Shown: positions 1-8,215 of the stretch, in pieces | How the letters are laid out: each line of letters begins with the position of its first letter | Numbering within the stretch: the first letter of the stretch is position 1 | From: Nafulsella turpanensis ZLM-10 | GTDB lineage: Bacteria > Bacteroidota > Bacteroidia > Cytophagales > Cyclobacteriaceae | Direction of reading: 5' to 3' | Assembly (NCBI RefSeq): GCF_000346615.1 | Contig: NZ_ANNU01000021.1 | Coordinates: 20,409-84,408, forward strand | DNA length: 64,000 nucleotides | Notes under the pieces: generated by a model | Seen by the model: the letters and a program-made list of their open reading frames with translations, nothing else | The model's database searches: none | Told to the model about the DNA's origin: nothing | Position numbers and translations under genes: made by a program

Positions 1-1
1 G

Positions 2-313
2 AATAACAGTTGCCAGATTGCCTGTTTCAAAGGCATTAAAATTGGCCATGGAGTAGCTATTGGAGAAGGAGTACGTATTTGGGATACCGATGGACATACC
101 ATCCTGAACACGAACCATGAAATGAGCAAGCCCATTGAAATAGGAAACCATGTATGGATAGGCATTAATTCAACTATCCTGAAAGGGGTGAAAATCGGGG
201 ATGGTGCTGTAATAGCAGCCGGCTCCGTGGTTAATAAAGATGTGCCACCCGGTACGCTCGTTGGTGGCGTTCCTGCCAAAGTAATAAAGGAAAAAATAGA
301 ATGGGAATATTAG
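2..313 (+). CDS. Partial acyltransferase of the hexapeptide-repeat (LbH) family
   Basis: The reading frame is open from the first bases of the window and ends at 313, so the N-terminal part lies outside. The visible 103 residues form the left-handed beta-helix of hexapeptide acyltransferases: repeats such as [30 protein letters not shown] and IAAGSVV, followed by the conserved tail [20 protein letters not shown]. Such enzymes O-acetylate or N-acylate sugars using acetyl-CoA, often in capsule, LPS or exopolysaccharide synthesis. The aspartate-glycine-histidine stretch DTDGH followed by NTNHE fits the active-site region of maltose/galactoside O-acetyltransferase-like members. The next gene is a convergent polysaccharide flippase, which supports a role in surface glycans. 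Substrate cannot be inferred. Confidence 0.85.
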   Translation, partial: NNSCQIACFKGIKIGHGVAIGEGVRIWDTDGHTILNTNHEMSKPIEIGNHVWIGINSTILKGVKIGDGAVIAAGSVVNKDVPPGTLVGGVPAKVIKEKIEWEY

Positions 314-378
314 AAGAAAAGCAGCGGGCCTTCATGTAAGATAAAAACCTGCAGCTCCACCTTTTCTTCCTGCTTTAT

Positions 379-1878
379 TTATTTCTTTTTCTTTGTTAAC
401 TCACTCGAAATATAGTTCTTCATCGACCCAAAATCTGCAACAGACAGCAGCTCCTGCCAGTCTTTTCTACTCATCCACCCTATCAGGGTAAAAAAGGCAT
501 AGATGCAAATCAGGAAAATACTTACAAAAACAGCCTGCAGGTACCATTGATCATCAAATAGCCACTCATACACGAGGAAGAAAGCCGCAAAGAAAAGCAG
601 CCCGAAAAGGGCATATTTGGCCGCACTTATATGACTAAGGATTGGGCAGCTACGGAGTGCATAAAAGCGGAATATAACTCCTAAAAAAAGCATACTCAGC
701 AATAAAGCAACTGCTACCCCTGCAGCTTCCAGGTCAAAAAACCAAGGTCCGACAAAGACAAAAATCAGCCCCACAAACAGCACCAGGTTGGCGGTACTCA
801 GTATAGCAGAGAGCTTAAACTTGCCGTCTCCCTCCACCACACTTTCAAAAGGCATGTTAACAATAGAAATGAACATCGCCCCCGTTACCAGCTGCATTAC
901 CAACACCGACTCAAGGTATTCCGCGCCCAGGAGTAAGAAGATGATTTCTTTCGAAAAAATTATAAGCAGCAGGATGGCTGGCATAATAAAAAGAAAGCTG
1001 AAACGCTCAAAACGCTCTATTTTATCCTTTATGTATTGCTGATTATTTTCTGCAATTGCCTTTGAAAAGAGCGGGAAAAACAATTTTCGCACGCTCTTCC
1101 CTACCAGCAAAATAAAGCCTCCAATTTTAAAACCTGCGGTATAATATCCTACACTTTCAGAACCGGCCAGGTACTGAAGCAGTACCTTATCTACCTGATT
1201 TATCATGCTGGTAGACATCCCTATAAAAATGACCGGCAATGAAATACTGATGTATTCACGGGCCAGTTTTTTATCGAAAGAACCGTAGTTGTAGCCACGA
1301 AACAAATAAATATAAAGAGGAATAACGAGCAGATAGGAAGCCAGGGAGGCAGAGGCCAGGGCAATGGCTCCATACCCTAAAAGGACGATTACTATTCGCA
1401 AAGGCTGCAGGATAAAGCCCTGGGTGAGGTTAGGAAGCTCAATCTTTGCCTGTTCGGTATGGGCAGCAAAGGTCGACTTTGGAATAAAAAGAAGCTGGCT
1501 TACCGTAACAGCTGCCAGAGAAATGAAAATTACAATTTCATGAACCCGGCTTTCAAAAGGCTCGTTAAGAAGGTACTTCTGCACCATAAACATGGTAATA
1601 ACGGAGAGAACAAAAAGAGTCGTTGTAGCCAGCTTTAATATTGTAAAGGTGGTAATACATTTTGCCTCATCTCTCCCCTGCGAAATAAGCCGTATATGTG
1701 CCGTGGCCAGGCCAAGATCGGCAATAAAAGCTATTAAAGAGACGAAGGCAGTACCAAAGGCCACTGTACCTAAAACGGTTGGACCCGCTACCCTGGCCAC
1801 AACCAGGCTGGCCACTACCTGCAACACCTGAAAAATAATACCTGATGAGTAGCTTAAAATTAACTTCTGCTTTAACAT
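379..1878 (-). CDS. Polysaccharide flippase, Wzx/MATE-like
   Basis: This 499-residue protein is hydrophobic throughout and can be read as about 12-14 transmembrane helices. Its start (SGIIFQVLQVVASLVVARV, then GPTVLGTVAFGTAFVSL) matches the first helices of polysaccharide biosynthesis proteins and Wzx O-antigen flippases, which move lipid-linked oligosaccharides across the inner membrane. Length is normal for the family. It is convergent with the partial acyltransferase on its 3' side, and its upstream side opens into a 457-base gap. The glycan it carries is unknown. A different MOP-superfamily exporter is possible but less likely, given the acyltransferase next door. Confidence 0.8.
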   Translation of the reverse strand: MLKQKLILSYSSGIIFQVLQVVASLVVARVAGPTVLGTVAFGTAFVSLIAFIADLGLATAHIRLISQGRDEAKCITTFTILKLATTTLFVLSVITMFMVQKYLLNEPFESRVHEIVIFISLAAVTVSQLLFIPKSTFAAHTEQAKIELPNLTQGFILQPLRIVIVLLGYGAIALASASLASYLLVIPLYIYLFRGYNYGSFDKKLAREYISISLPVIFIGMSTSMINQVDKVLLQYLAGSESVGYYTAGFKIGGFILLVGKSVRKLFFPLFSKAIAENNQQYIKDKIERFERFSFLFIMPAILLLIIFSKEIIFLLLGAEYLESVLVMQLVTGAMFISIVNMPFESVVEGDGKFKLSAILSTANLVLFVGLIFVFVGPWFFDLEAAGVAVALLLSMLFLGVIFRFYALRSCPILSHISAAKYALFGLLFFAAFFLVYEWLFDDQWYLQAVFVSIFLICIYAFFTLIGWMSRKDWQELLSVADFGSMKNYISSELTKKKK

Positions 1879-2335
1879 GTAAAGTCTTCCTGTAGATTAA
1901 ATGATGAAAAAAATTCCGTAAAATCCTCTTCCGCCATCATTGAAGAGCGATTAATTTCACCTGTCAGAACCACAACTGATATAGGGGAGGGCCGGATTTC
2001 TCACCTTTACTAAACGTCCTTTTTGCTGAAGAGTTTAAAAAAGAGGCCGGCTACCGACGAATTATTTTTGGTTTCACATGCGGCGGTTCTTCTGAACGGT
2101 TGAGATATATGCCCTAACAGATGCAGACGGCTTTTATCCAGCTTAGGTATTAAGCAGTCCGAAGCCTGTTAATTAGGTTCTATACCTAAAAGAGGTACCT
2201 GCAAAAAAGAAGTCTTTGACCAGTGGAAACCTTACAAAAAGGAAAACCTGCTACAGGCCTGCAGTTAGCGAAAAAAAAGGGCCTGGTGCTCCCTGCCGCA
2301 GTTTTCTGGCAAACCGAACCACCGGCTTCTATTGT
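1879..2335. other. Intergenic region, 457 bases
   Basis: I see no supported gene, RNA or strong terminator here. The stretch should hold the promoter of the flippase gene and the 3' end of the small gene that ends at 2336. A short open stretch around 2010-2115 on the plus strand lacks a start codon and is too short to call. Confidence 0.4.
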
Positions 2336-2680
2336 TTAAATACTGCTCATTTTTGAAGCAGAATACAGGCGGCGGGTAGCCACTTTCTGCATTTCCCGCT
2401 CAAGCACTAAATCCGTCAGTTTACTTACAATGGCAGGCCCCGTAGATAAGGCCAGTGCCTCTTTAAATGCATCTTCGCTCACGTCCATCCGGTACATGGC
2501 CTGCAGTAAGCGCTCGAACTGGTGGTCGAGCAGAAAATTAATTTGCTGTTGAAGGAGCGCCCGCAGCTCCTCTACTCCTGCTAAACCGGCTGCTGGCGCT
2601 ATGGCCAAAGGTTCGCCCTTCTGTACCTGCAGGTGCTTTTGCAGAAGCACTACCGCTTCCAAATGGTCATCGGATTTCAT
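2336..2680 (-). CDS. Hypothetical protein, 114 residues
   Basis: Family not recognised. It is a soluble, mostly helical sequence without signal peptide or membrane segment. Leucine- and glutamine-rich helices (for example ELRALLQQQINFLLDHQFERL) suggest a helical bundle. It lies 21 bases downstream of another small gene on the same strand (2702-2923), so the two are probably co-transcribed. Coding status rests on length, the regular amphipathic composition and the fit with its neighbour. Confidence 0.5.
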   Translation of the reverse strand: MKSDDHLEAVVLLQKHLQVQKGEPLAIAPAAGLAGVEELRALLQQQINFLLDHQFERLLQAMYRMDVSEDAFKEALALSTGPAIVSKLTDLVLEREMQKVATRRLYSASKMSSI

Positions 2681-2701
2681 GAGACTTTTTATTCAGTTAA
2701 T

Positions 2702-2923
2702 TCAGATAATATCTCCGTATTGGTTAATCTCATCGAGATCATAGTCCTTTCCCTTACCATAGCGCACTAACTCCTGCAACTCGTATTTTTCCATGGTAGT
2801 AGAATCCTGCACCACAAAGTTCTGGTCGTGCAGGCGACCTACCACTGTAAATTCACGAACTTCATCATAGTTCCGCAGGCGGTATCGATGCCCAACCCTC
2901 AATGCATTAAACGACATTGCCAT
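2702..2923 (-). CDS. Hypothetical protein, 73 residues
   Basis: Small soluble protein of unrecognised family, beginning MAMSFNALRVGHRYRLRNY. Alternating hydrophobic and polar stretches (HRYRLRNY, REFTVVGRL, NFVVQDS, EKYELQELVRYG) suggest a small beta-barrel or SH3-like fold, followed by an acidic tail. It is the first gene of a probable two-gene unit with the 114-residue protein. No function can be assigned. Confidence 0.5.
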   Translation of the reverse strand: MAMSFNALRVGHRYRLRNYDEVREFTVVGRLHDQNFVVQDSTTMEKYELQELVRYGKGKDYDLDEINQYGDII

Positions 2924-3031
2924 AGTATCCTGTTTAACCTTTCCGCGTTCCTTCCTTTTTCAGGCCACAAAGCTACAATAAAAAGGATTCAATCTTACGG
3001 AAATATTCTATGCTTGTTACAGCCTGCTACC

Positions 3032-4372
3032 TTATTCCTTCAGTAGTCGATATTGATGCCGGCATTCTGATGATCTCACTTCCAGCACATACAAGCCTGC
3101 CTTCAACTGCTGTAATGCTCTTGTATCCAGCTTCCATACCACGGTATCAGTGGCAGCCATTTGCCGCTCCTCCTGTAGTATTAGCCCTCCCCTGCTGTCG
3201 TACAGGCGGAAGTATATTTTCTCTTCCTTTAGCGCTCTCCACAGTATGAATAGCTTATCCCGAAATGGGTTAGGGTGCACCTTTACATGCTGCAGGGCGG
3301 AAGGTGGTACTTCAATACTTACCACCGGACTATATTCCGATGCACCATCATAATCAACCTGCAGTAACCGGTAATATAAAACAGGGGAAAAAAGCCGCTC
3401 TGGATGCTCATCTTTAAACTGATAAGCTTGCTCCTCCTGGCTTGTACCGGCTGCCTTTTTACTGCCAATCCGGCTAAAATGGATTCCATCGGCAGAGCGC
3501 TCCACCACAAAGTGGCTGCTATTCATTTCAGTAGCCGTTCTCCATTGAAGTTCAACATCTTTCCCCTGCCAATGAGCACTAAAACTAAGCCACTCTACTG
3601 GCAGCGGGTCGATATTTATATCGTTTGTAATCAATAAATTATCGAGTTGGGCTAAAGCGACAAGGCTGTTGCCCCACAATAAAAATTTAACTGTATTGAT
3701 GGCTGAACTGCTTCCCTTGTGAGCTGGTGATACTAATAGTGGCAAGTCATCTATCCATACCATCACAAATCCATCGGAGAGCACACTTGTTCTGTCATCC
3801 GGCCCCACATACACAATATCACTCCCGCTATTATTGAGGAAAATAGAAATACGGTGCTCGCCGCTAAAAGCAGGCGTCCTCCCTAACTCCCCTTTTTCTG
3901 TTTCATTACTCAGGTAAAAGCTTTTGGTTTCGGTAACGTAAATGTTCAGATGTGCCCAGCGCTCCTTGTTTACCGGGTAATGGCTAAAATGGGCTAAAGT
4001 ATCCCCAACAAAGATACCGGCAAATTTTCCTGCGGCACTGCTGCTATCCACCTTAAAATCAAAGCTAATTCTCAGAAAAGACTCCTCATTTATTCCTGTA
4101 CTTCGTTCAAAATACCGGCGCTGATTATTGCTACTTTTGTTCATCAGCAAATATTGGTCTCCATTGCCTGAGATAAAAAAAGGCAATGTTCCATTACTAT
4201 ACTGGTGTTCAGTTATTATGTCTACCTGTCCAATTGTCGGAGGCGTGCCCTCAAACTGACTTAAGGCCGATAAGGTATCGAAAGACTGCACCAACACCTG
4301 CGCATGGCCGTTTTCAGCACAAATAAGAAGTATCGCTAACAGAGAAAGAAGTGTAACTCCTTTGGTTTTCAT
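3032..4372 (-). CDS. Type IX secretion cargo protein with C-terminal sorting domain
   Basis: This 446-residue protein begins with a signal peptide (MKTKGVTLLSLLAILLICAENGHAQ). The C-terminal 80 residues are a type A sorting domain of the type IX secretion system: the start VHPNPFRDKLFI, the middle FRLYDSRGGLILQEE and the end LKAGLYVLEVRS are characteristic. Residues about 260-350 (LPVEWLSFSAHWQGKDVELQW, then ATEMNSSHFVVERSADGIHF) are the fibronectin-like module that often precedes this domain in Cytophagales. The N-terminal 230 residues resemble a concanavalin-like jelly roll but show no clear enzyme motif. The protein should be exported by Sec and then carried to the surface by the same machinery whose PorU and PorV are encoded at 18-24 kb. 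Ligand or substrate unknown. Confidence 0.85.
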   Translation of the reverse strand: MKTKGVTLLSLLAILLICAENGHAQVLVQSFDTLSALSQFEGTPPTIGQVDIITEHQYSNGTLPFFISGNGDQYLLMNKSSNNQRRYFERSTGINEESFLRISFDFKVDSSSAAGKFAGIFVGDTLAHFSHYPVNKERWAHLNIYVTETKSFYLSNETEKGELGRTPAFSGEHRISIFLNNSGSDIVYVGPDDRTSVLSDGFVMVWIDDLPLLVSPAHKGSSSAINTVKFLLWGNSLVALAQLDNLLITNDINIDPLPVEWLSFSAHWQGKDVELQWRTATEMNSSHFVVERSADGIHFSRIGSKKAAGTSQEEQAYQFKDEHPERLFSPVLYYRLLQVDYDGASEYSPVVSIEVPPSALQHVKVHPNPFRDKLFILWRALKEEKIYFRLYDSRGGLILQEERQMAATDTVVWKLDTRALQQLKAGLYVLEVRSSECRHQYRLLKE

Positions 4373-4504
4373 AGCTGAAGGTTAAAAAATGGATGCATCC
4401 TGCGGATACACGAACCTACCTAATACTGATACCCACAACAGCTATGAAATGTTATGAAAAGAATATGTTTTTTTATTCATATTTATGAGAATGAAATGCT
4501 GTTG

Positions 4505-4545
4505 TCAAAAAAAGAAGCCCATGGTCTTTACGGCCATGAGCTTCT
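4505..4545 (-). terminator. Rho-independent terminator of the nine-gene cluster
   Basis: Read on the minus strand, a stem pairs GAAGC-CATGG with its complement (4533-4545 with 4514-4524, one mismatch) and is followed by seven T. It lies directly after the last gene of the block (4574-4939) and separates it from the cargo gene at 3032-4372. Confidence 0.7.
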
Positions 4546-4573
4546 CATATATTTTCTTTGCTGCTTTTTCCGA

Positions 4574-4939
4574 CTAGAGAAACTTATTATAGTTTTCCTC
4601 ATCTAACCAAAATTCCCTACACCTGCCAATCTGCTCATCCAGAAAGCTATCGCTTCTTTTGAGGTCTTTCCACTCGCCGTAGCCCAGCTTTTCGCAGAGC
4701 TTAAAAAAATTATCGCCCTGCCCTTTTGGTTTAATTTTAACCAGGGAACTTAGGAGCGGCCGGCCCTCCTCATGCTCTTCGGTGGAAATTTCATTTAGAA
4801 TTTCTCCCAGCATATTCTTTTCATGTGGGATGTCGAGATTCAGGCCCAGGTTCATCTGCTGGATAAGACTGGGATAGGAAATTGGTGAATCTTCAAGACG
4901 AACAATTTGAATTAACTTTTTTCTGATTCTGTCATTCAT
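4574..4939 (-). CDS. Hypothetical protein, 121 residues, last gene of the motor/cytoskeleton cluster
   Basis: Soluble, helical protein without signal peptide or membrane segment; family not recognised. The N-terminal part (MNDRIRKKLIQIVRLEDSPI, then SYPSLIQQMNLGLNLDIPHEKNML) looks like a small winged-helix or helical adaptor domain, such as those attached to proteases and effectors in bacterial conflict systems, but I cannot confirm that. It lies 130 bases downstream of the protease gene and just before a strong terminator, so it is probably the last member of the transcript. It could partner with the trypsin-like lipoprotein, although the two are predicted on opposite sides of the membrane. 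Confidence 0.55.
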   Translation of the reverse strand: MNDRIRKKLIQIVRLEDSPISYPSLIQQMNLGLNLDIPHEKNMLGEILNEISTEEHEEGRPLLSSLVKIKPKGQGDNFFKLCEKLGYGEWKDLKRSDSFLDEQIGRCREFWLDEENYNKFL

Positions 4940-5069
4940 GTTTTTGCAGGCAGTTTAAACAACAAACAGCAGGGTTTTCCGTACACTGTTCATTTATATA
5001 ACCTCCTGAAAGCCCAAAAAGTTTAACAAAACCTTATTGAGAGCGAATGACAGGCTATTTTCGAAAAAG

Positions 5070-6125
5070 CTAAAATCCTAAGAGCTTGATACTCATGGCA
5101 AAGTTACAGCTTTCGCAATTGCGTGCTTTATAAGTAGCTACTCCTACTACCTCTCCGTCCATGTTCATTACCGGGCTTCCGCTACTGCCGGGAGAGATGG
5201 CTGCATCTATCTGTATCACTGCCTCCTTTTCGCCCTGGTCGCGGATGGCCGAAACAATGCCACGGGTAATGGTGCTTTCAAGCCCACGCGGATTTCCCAG
5301 CACAAAAATATCGGTTCCTTTCCGCGGTACCTCCTCAGCTGCCGGCAGGTAAGGGTAGGTTTCGTTTTCCCCAAGCCCTACCCTGAAGAGGATATAGTCA
5401 AACTCTTTATTGCTCTCGATGATTTCCGTTACCTGATAGCGATTACCATTTTTCGTGCGAATCATCCATTTTACGGCATCTTCAAAAACGTGGTAGTTAC
5501 TAACGGCAAGCCCATTCTCTTCAATAAAGAATCCGGTTCCCTGGCTTACGGTACGGCCTTTTTCATTGCGTCCCAATACCAGAAAAACCGCCTGCTCTGC
5601 ATAAGCTACCAGGTCTACGAAGCTTTTAAACTCCGTTTTTGGCTCCATAGGTGGCAGGTTAGGCTTAAATGTCCGCTCCTTAAGGGGGCCGGAGTAAGGC
5701 ATATTATCTTCGACAGGCTGATTGGCTGTAAGAGTGCTGTAATCGGAGAAAGCCACCAGACTATCGGTAAGGAATTTATCATTAAGGGAGGTAAGTCCGT
5801 CGCGAAGCATCATGGCATTTAAATGATTACCGGTTTCGGTCATCACATAAGCCCACACTTCCTCGGTACCTTTTTTTACTTCAGGATAATTACTGCGGTC
5901 GAAGACCAGCTTTACCTTCCGGTGCAAAACTTTATGTTCGAGATACTCCTGGCTCTGTCGGTTAGATTCCACCCCAATCAGGTGCACCTTAAGTCCGTCT
6001 TTCAATACAAGGGTATTGCCATCTTCTATCCCTACCACCAGGTGGGGAATGTCTTCATAGCCTGTATTACAGGCACTTAACTGAATAAATACTACAAATA
6101 CAAAGATTCTACAGATCCACTTCAT
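5070..6125 (-). CDS. Lipoprotein fusing a degenerate SNase-fold domain to a trypsin-like serine protease
   Basis: A 351-residue lipoprotein starting at the ATG at 6125, chosen because it puts a signal peptide and lipobox LSAC (Cys19) at the N terminus; an upstream ATG at 6161 would bury it. Residues about 24-115 have the outline of a staphylococcal-nuclease domain (VVGIEDGNTLVLKDGLKVHL), but the catalytic arginines and glutamate of active nucleases are missing (VRL reads VHL, GR reads EE), so it is probably a binding module. Residues about 170-345 form a trypsin/HtrA-like protease with His212 (NYHVF), Asp243 (FDYILF) and Ser315 (GSSGSP) all present. It overlaps the MotB-like gene by 17 bases, which argues for joint function. 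Expected location is the periplasmic face of a membrane. No PDZ domain is visible. Confidence 0.85.
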   Translation of the reverse strand: MKWICRIFVFVVFIQLSACNTGYEDIPHLVVGIEDGNTLVLKDGLKVHLIGVESNRQSQEYLEHKVLHRKVKLVFDRSNYPEVKKGTEEVWAYVMTETGNHLNAMMLRDGLTSLNDKFLTDSLVAFSDYSTLTANQPVEDNMPYSGPLKERTFKPNLPPMEPKTEFKSFVDLVAYAEQAVFLVLGRNEKGRTVSQGTGFFIEENGLAVSNYHVFEDAVKWMIRTKNGNRYQVTEIIESNKEFDYILFRVGLGENETYPYLPAAEEVPRKGTDIFVLGNPRGLESTITRGIVSAIRDQGEKEAVIQIDAAISPGSSGSPVMNMDGEVVGVATYKARNCESCNFAMSIKLLGF

Positions 6126-6792
6126 GCTCTCCACTTTCCAGTTTTCCGGTTTTAGGTACAATTTGTATTAGGAAGCGCTTGTTCTTACCCTCATTCTCTT
6201 TACGTGTATATCGGCCTGTTCCGTATATTCCACTGCCAGAAATAATGAGCTCAAACCTTTCTTTCTCAAAACTAATCCCATTCTCCTTCCATAGGTTTAC
6301 CAGTGCCAGTGCCCGTTTGTAGCTGAGCAGATAGGTGTCCCGGATAAATTGTTCGTTCTGATTTCTTTGTGAGTTAACAAGATCTCTTGCTGCCATTCCT
6401 TCAACGATGACAATATACTTAATATCTGGCTCACTTTCAACGCTTTGCTGCCCCACCTCCTGCAGTAACCCTTGTAAGTGTTTGCCTGCTTTTATCAGTT
6501 TTTCACGGTATTCCGGCGATATTTCACTCTCCCACTGGTCGAAGTAAACCGGCACTTTCAGCTCATATCGCTCGTTTTCTTCCTGATAGTCAAAGTATTC
6601 GCTTTTATCCAACCTTTGTAAGGCCAGCTCCAATTCTTCAATATTCTGATAGCTGGTCACGTACTTTTCGAGCCGTAATTCTCTGTCCTGAAACAACTTA
6701 AAACTCAGAACAAAGAGCACCAGCATTACAGCGAAGAGCACCGTCATCAAATCCGACAGCCCGGGCCAGAAGAAGTCCTGCTCTTTTTTCAT
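6109..6792 (-). CDS. MotB/OmpA-like protein, partner of the proton-channel subunit
   Basis: A 227-residue protein with one N-terminal membrane helix (FFWPGLSDLMTVLFAVMLVL) containing Asp14, which sits where MotB-type proteins carry the proton-binding aspartate. The C-terminal half (about 125-220) is an OmpA/MotB peptidoglycan-binding-like domain: LSYKRALALVNLWKENGI, ELIISGSGIYGTG and the ending KNKRFLIQIVP match its helix and NRR-type motif. Start and stop interlock with the MotA-like gene (ATGA overlap at 6789-6792), the usual arrangement of such pairs. ZorB of Zorya defence systems has the same layout. The role is inferred to be ion-driven force generation or signalling across the envelope. 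Confidence 0.85.
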   Translation of the reverse strand: MKKEQDFFWPGLSDLMTVLFAVMLVLFVLSFKLFQDRELRLEKYVTSYQNIEELELALQRLDKSEYFDYQEENERYELKVPVYFDQWESEISPEYREKLIKAGKHLQGLLQEVGQQSVESEPDIKYIVIVEGMAARDLVNSQRNQNEQFIRDTYLLSYKRALALVNLWKENGISFEKERFELIISGSGIYGTGRYTRKENEGKNKRFLIQIVPKTGKLESGEHEVDL

Positions 6793-8201
6793 GGCCTGCC
6801 CTGCTTACTCCACACCCGTTGCCACCAGCTCTTCCGGTCGTTCAACTGGGCCACCTGCCGGTTAAGTTCCTGTATTTCTTCCAGGAGTCCCTGGTGGATT
6901 CGGCTGTCCTGGTTAATCTTTTTCATGAGGTACTGACTGGTTTCCAGCAGCATGCGTGAGGAGTTTTGGGTGGTATTACTCATTTGTTCCACTTCCTGCT
7001 CCATTTGCTTAATAGGCTGCAGTTGCTCGGCAATTTTCTCGTACACACTCTCCTGCTGTAAGCGCTTGAAATGTTCGCGTAGTGCTTCGCCGGCATCCTG
7101 TTCCTCTCTCCTCAAAATCTGGAGACGTTCCTGCACAATTTTGCCAATATCGTCGCCTGCCTCAATAAAATGTTGCTGTATGGTATTCGTCAGGTCCTGC
7201 ATCCTGTCCTGATGGGCTGTAAGGTAACCTACCTGCTTACGAAGGAGCTCTTCGTTCTGCCGCATATAAGCCTGCATATCGTCGATTTGCCTGAGGCGCT
7301 CCACCACTTCCCGAATATCGCCTGCTGCTTCCCTTCCGAGCTGGAGGCTTTCATTCAGACTACGCTGGTAGCTGCCAAATTCCTCAAAAAGAGCTTTATT
7401 TTCCTGTATCTTCTCGAAGAACTGCAGGTTAGCTTCCGTAAGCCTGCTGTAGCCGGAGCTTTCCAGGGCAGTAAGGAATTTCTCCTGCACCCCAACATAG
7501 TTGCTCAGATTGGCAAATACTTCTTTAAAGTCGATAATCTTCTGAAAGAAGTCTTTATTGAACTGGTCGAGAACAGTACGGAGCCCTCCCAGACTGCTGG
7601 CCATATCCTGCTCGAGGGCGGGAAGCAGCTCCACCTGCAGAAAGCTTAGATAATCCTGCTGCCGCTGCAGGGCCTGCTGCCGCGCTTTTCGAAAATGATA
7701 AGAGCTTAGAAGGGTAAACAGCAGACCCCCGAAGCTACCAGCCATCGCCACCATTACTCCGGTTAAAAAGCCCTGTATGCTGTCTTCCGTGACTCCCGCT
7801 TCCACAATGGCTGCCAACCCCAGGAGAATACCTAAAAAAGTACCAAGTAAACCAGTATACAAGGGCGTGGTCAACTGCCCGGCGGCGGCTGATTCCTCCC
7901 GCTCCATCGGCCGCTCTCCCAGCTCTTTCAGCATCTGGAAACTGGCCGCCCCTCCCCTGTTTTTCCGCAAATAAGTGTTGGAATCGTCGAGCGTTTGCTG
8001 GAAGGTCTCGGAAGCTTCAGCTGCTAAAAGCTGCTCAATGGCAGCAGACTCATCGGGATTAACTTGCTCCGCTACTACTGATAAGTGGCTCCGCTCCGGA
8101 TAAAGCCGGGCCAGGGCAGCTGCTTTTTGCCTGTTCTTCAGGTACAGTCCAATTTGTACAGCTAACACCAGCAGAATGAGCAGTATTTCGAGGTAGAGCA
8201 T
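6789..8201 (-). CDS. MotA/TolQ/ExbB-like channel subunit with long coiled-coil tail
   Basis: A 470-residue protein. Membrane helices lie at about 2-20, 113-135 (TPLYTGLLGTFLGILLGLAA) and 144-166 (GFLTGVMVAMAGSFGGLLFT); the last two carry the small-residue-rich pattern of MotA/TolQ/ExbB proton channels. The remaining 300 residues are predicted as almost continuous helix/coiled coil, rich in Q, E and L. ZorA of Zorya systems combines a MotA-like core with a long cytoplasmic tail in the same way, whereas flagellar MotA, TolQ and ExbB have no such tail. The gene overlaps its MotB-like partner by four bases and follows the 417-residue protein by 14 bases. Confidence 0.85.
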   Translation of the reverse strand: MLYLEILLILLVLAVQIGLYLKNRQKAAALARLYPERSHLSVVAEQVNPDESAAIEQLLAAEASETFQQTLDDSNTYLRKNRGGAASFQMLKELGERPMEREESAAAGQLTTPLYTGLLGTFLGILLGLAAIVEAGVTEDSIQGFLTGVMVAMAGSFGGLLFTLLSSYHFRKARQQALQRQQDYLSFLQVELLPALEQDMASSLGGLRTVLDQFNKDFFQKIIDFKEVFANLSNYVGVQEKFLTALESSGYSRLTEANLQFFEKIQENKALFEEFGSYQRSLNESLQLGREAAGDIREVVERLRQIDDMQAYMRQNEELLRKQVGYLTAHQDRMQDLTNTIQQHFIEAGDDIGKIVQERLQILRREEQDAGEALREHFKRLQQESVYEKIAEQLQPIKQMEQEVEQMSNTTQNSSRMLLETSQYLMKKINQDSRIHQGLLEEIQELNRQVAQLNDRKSWWQRVWSKQGRP

Positions 8202-8215
8202 GCCAGCAGGGCGGT

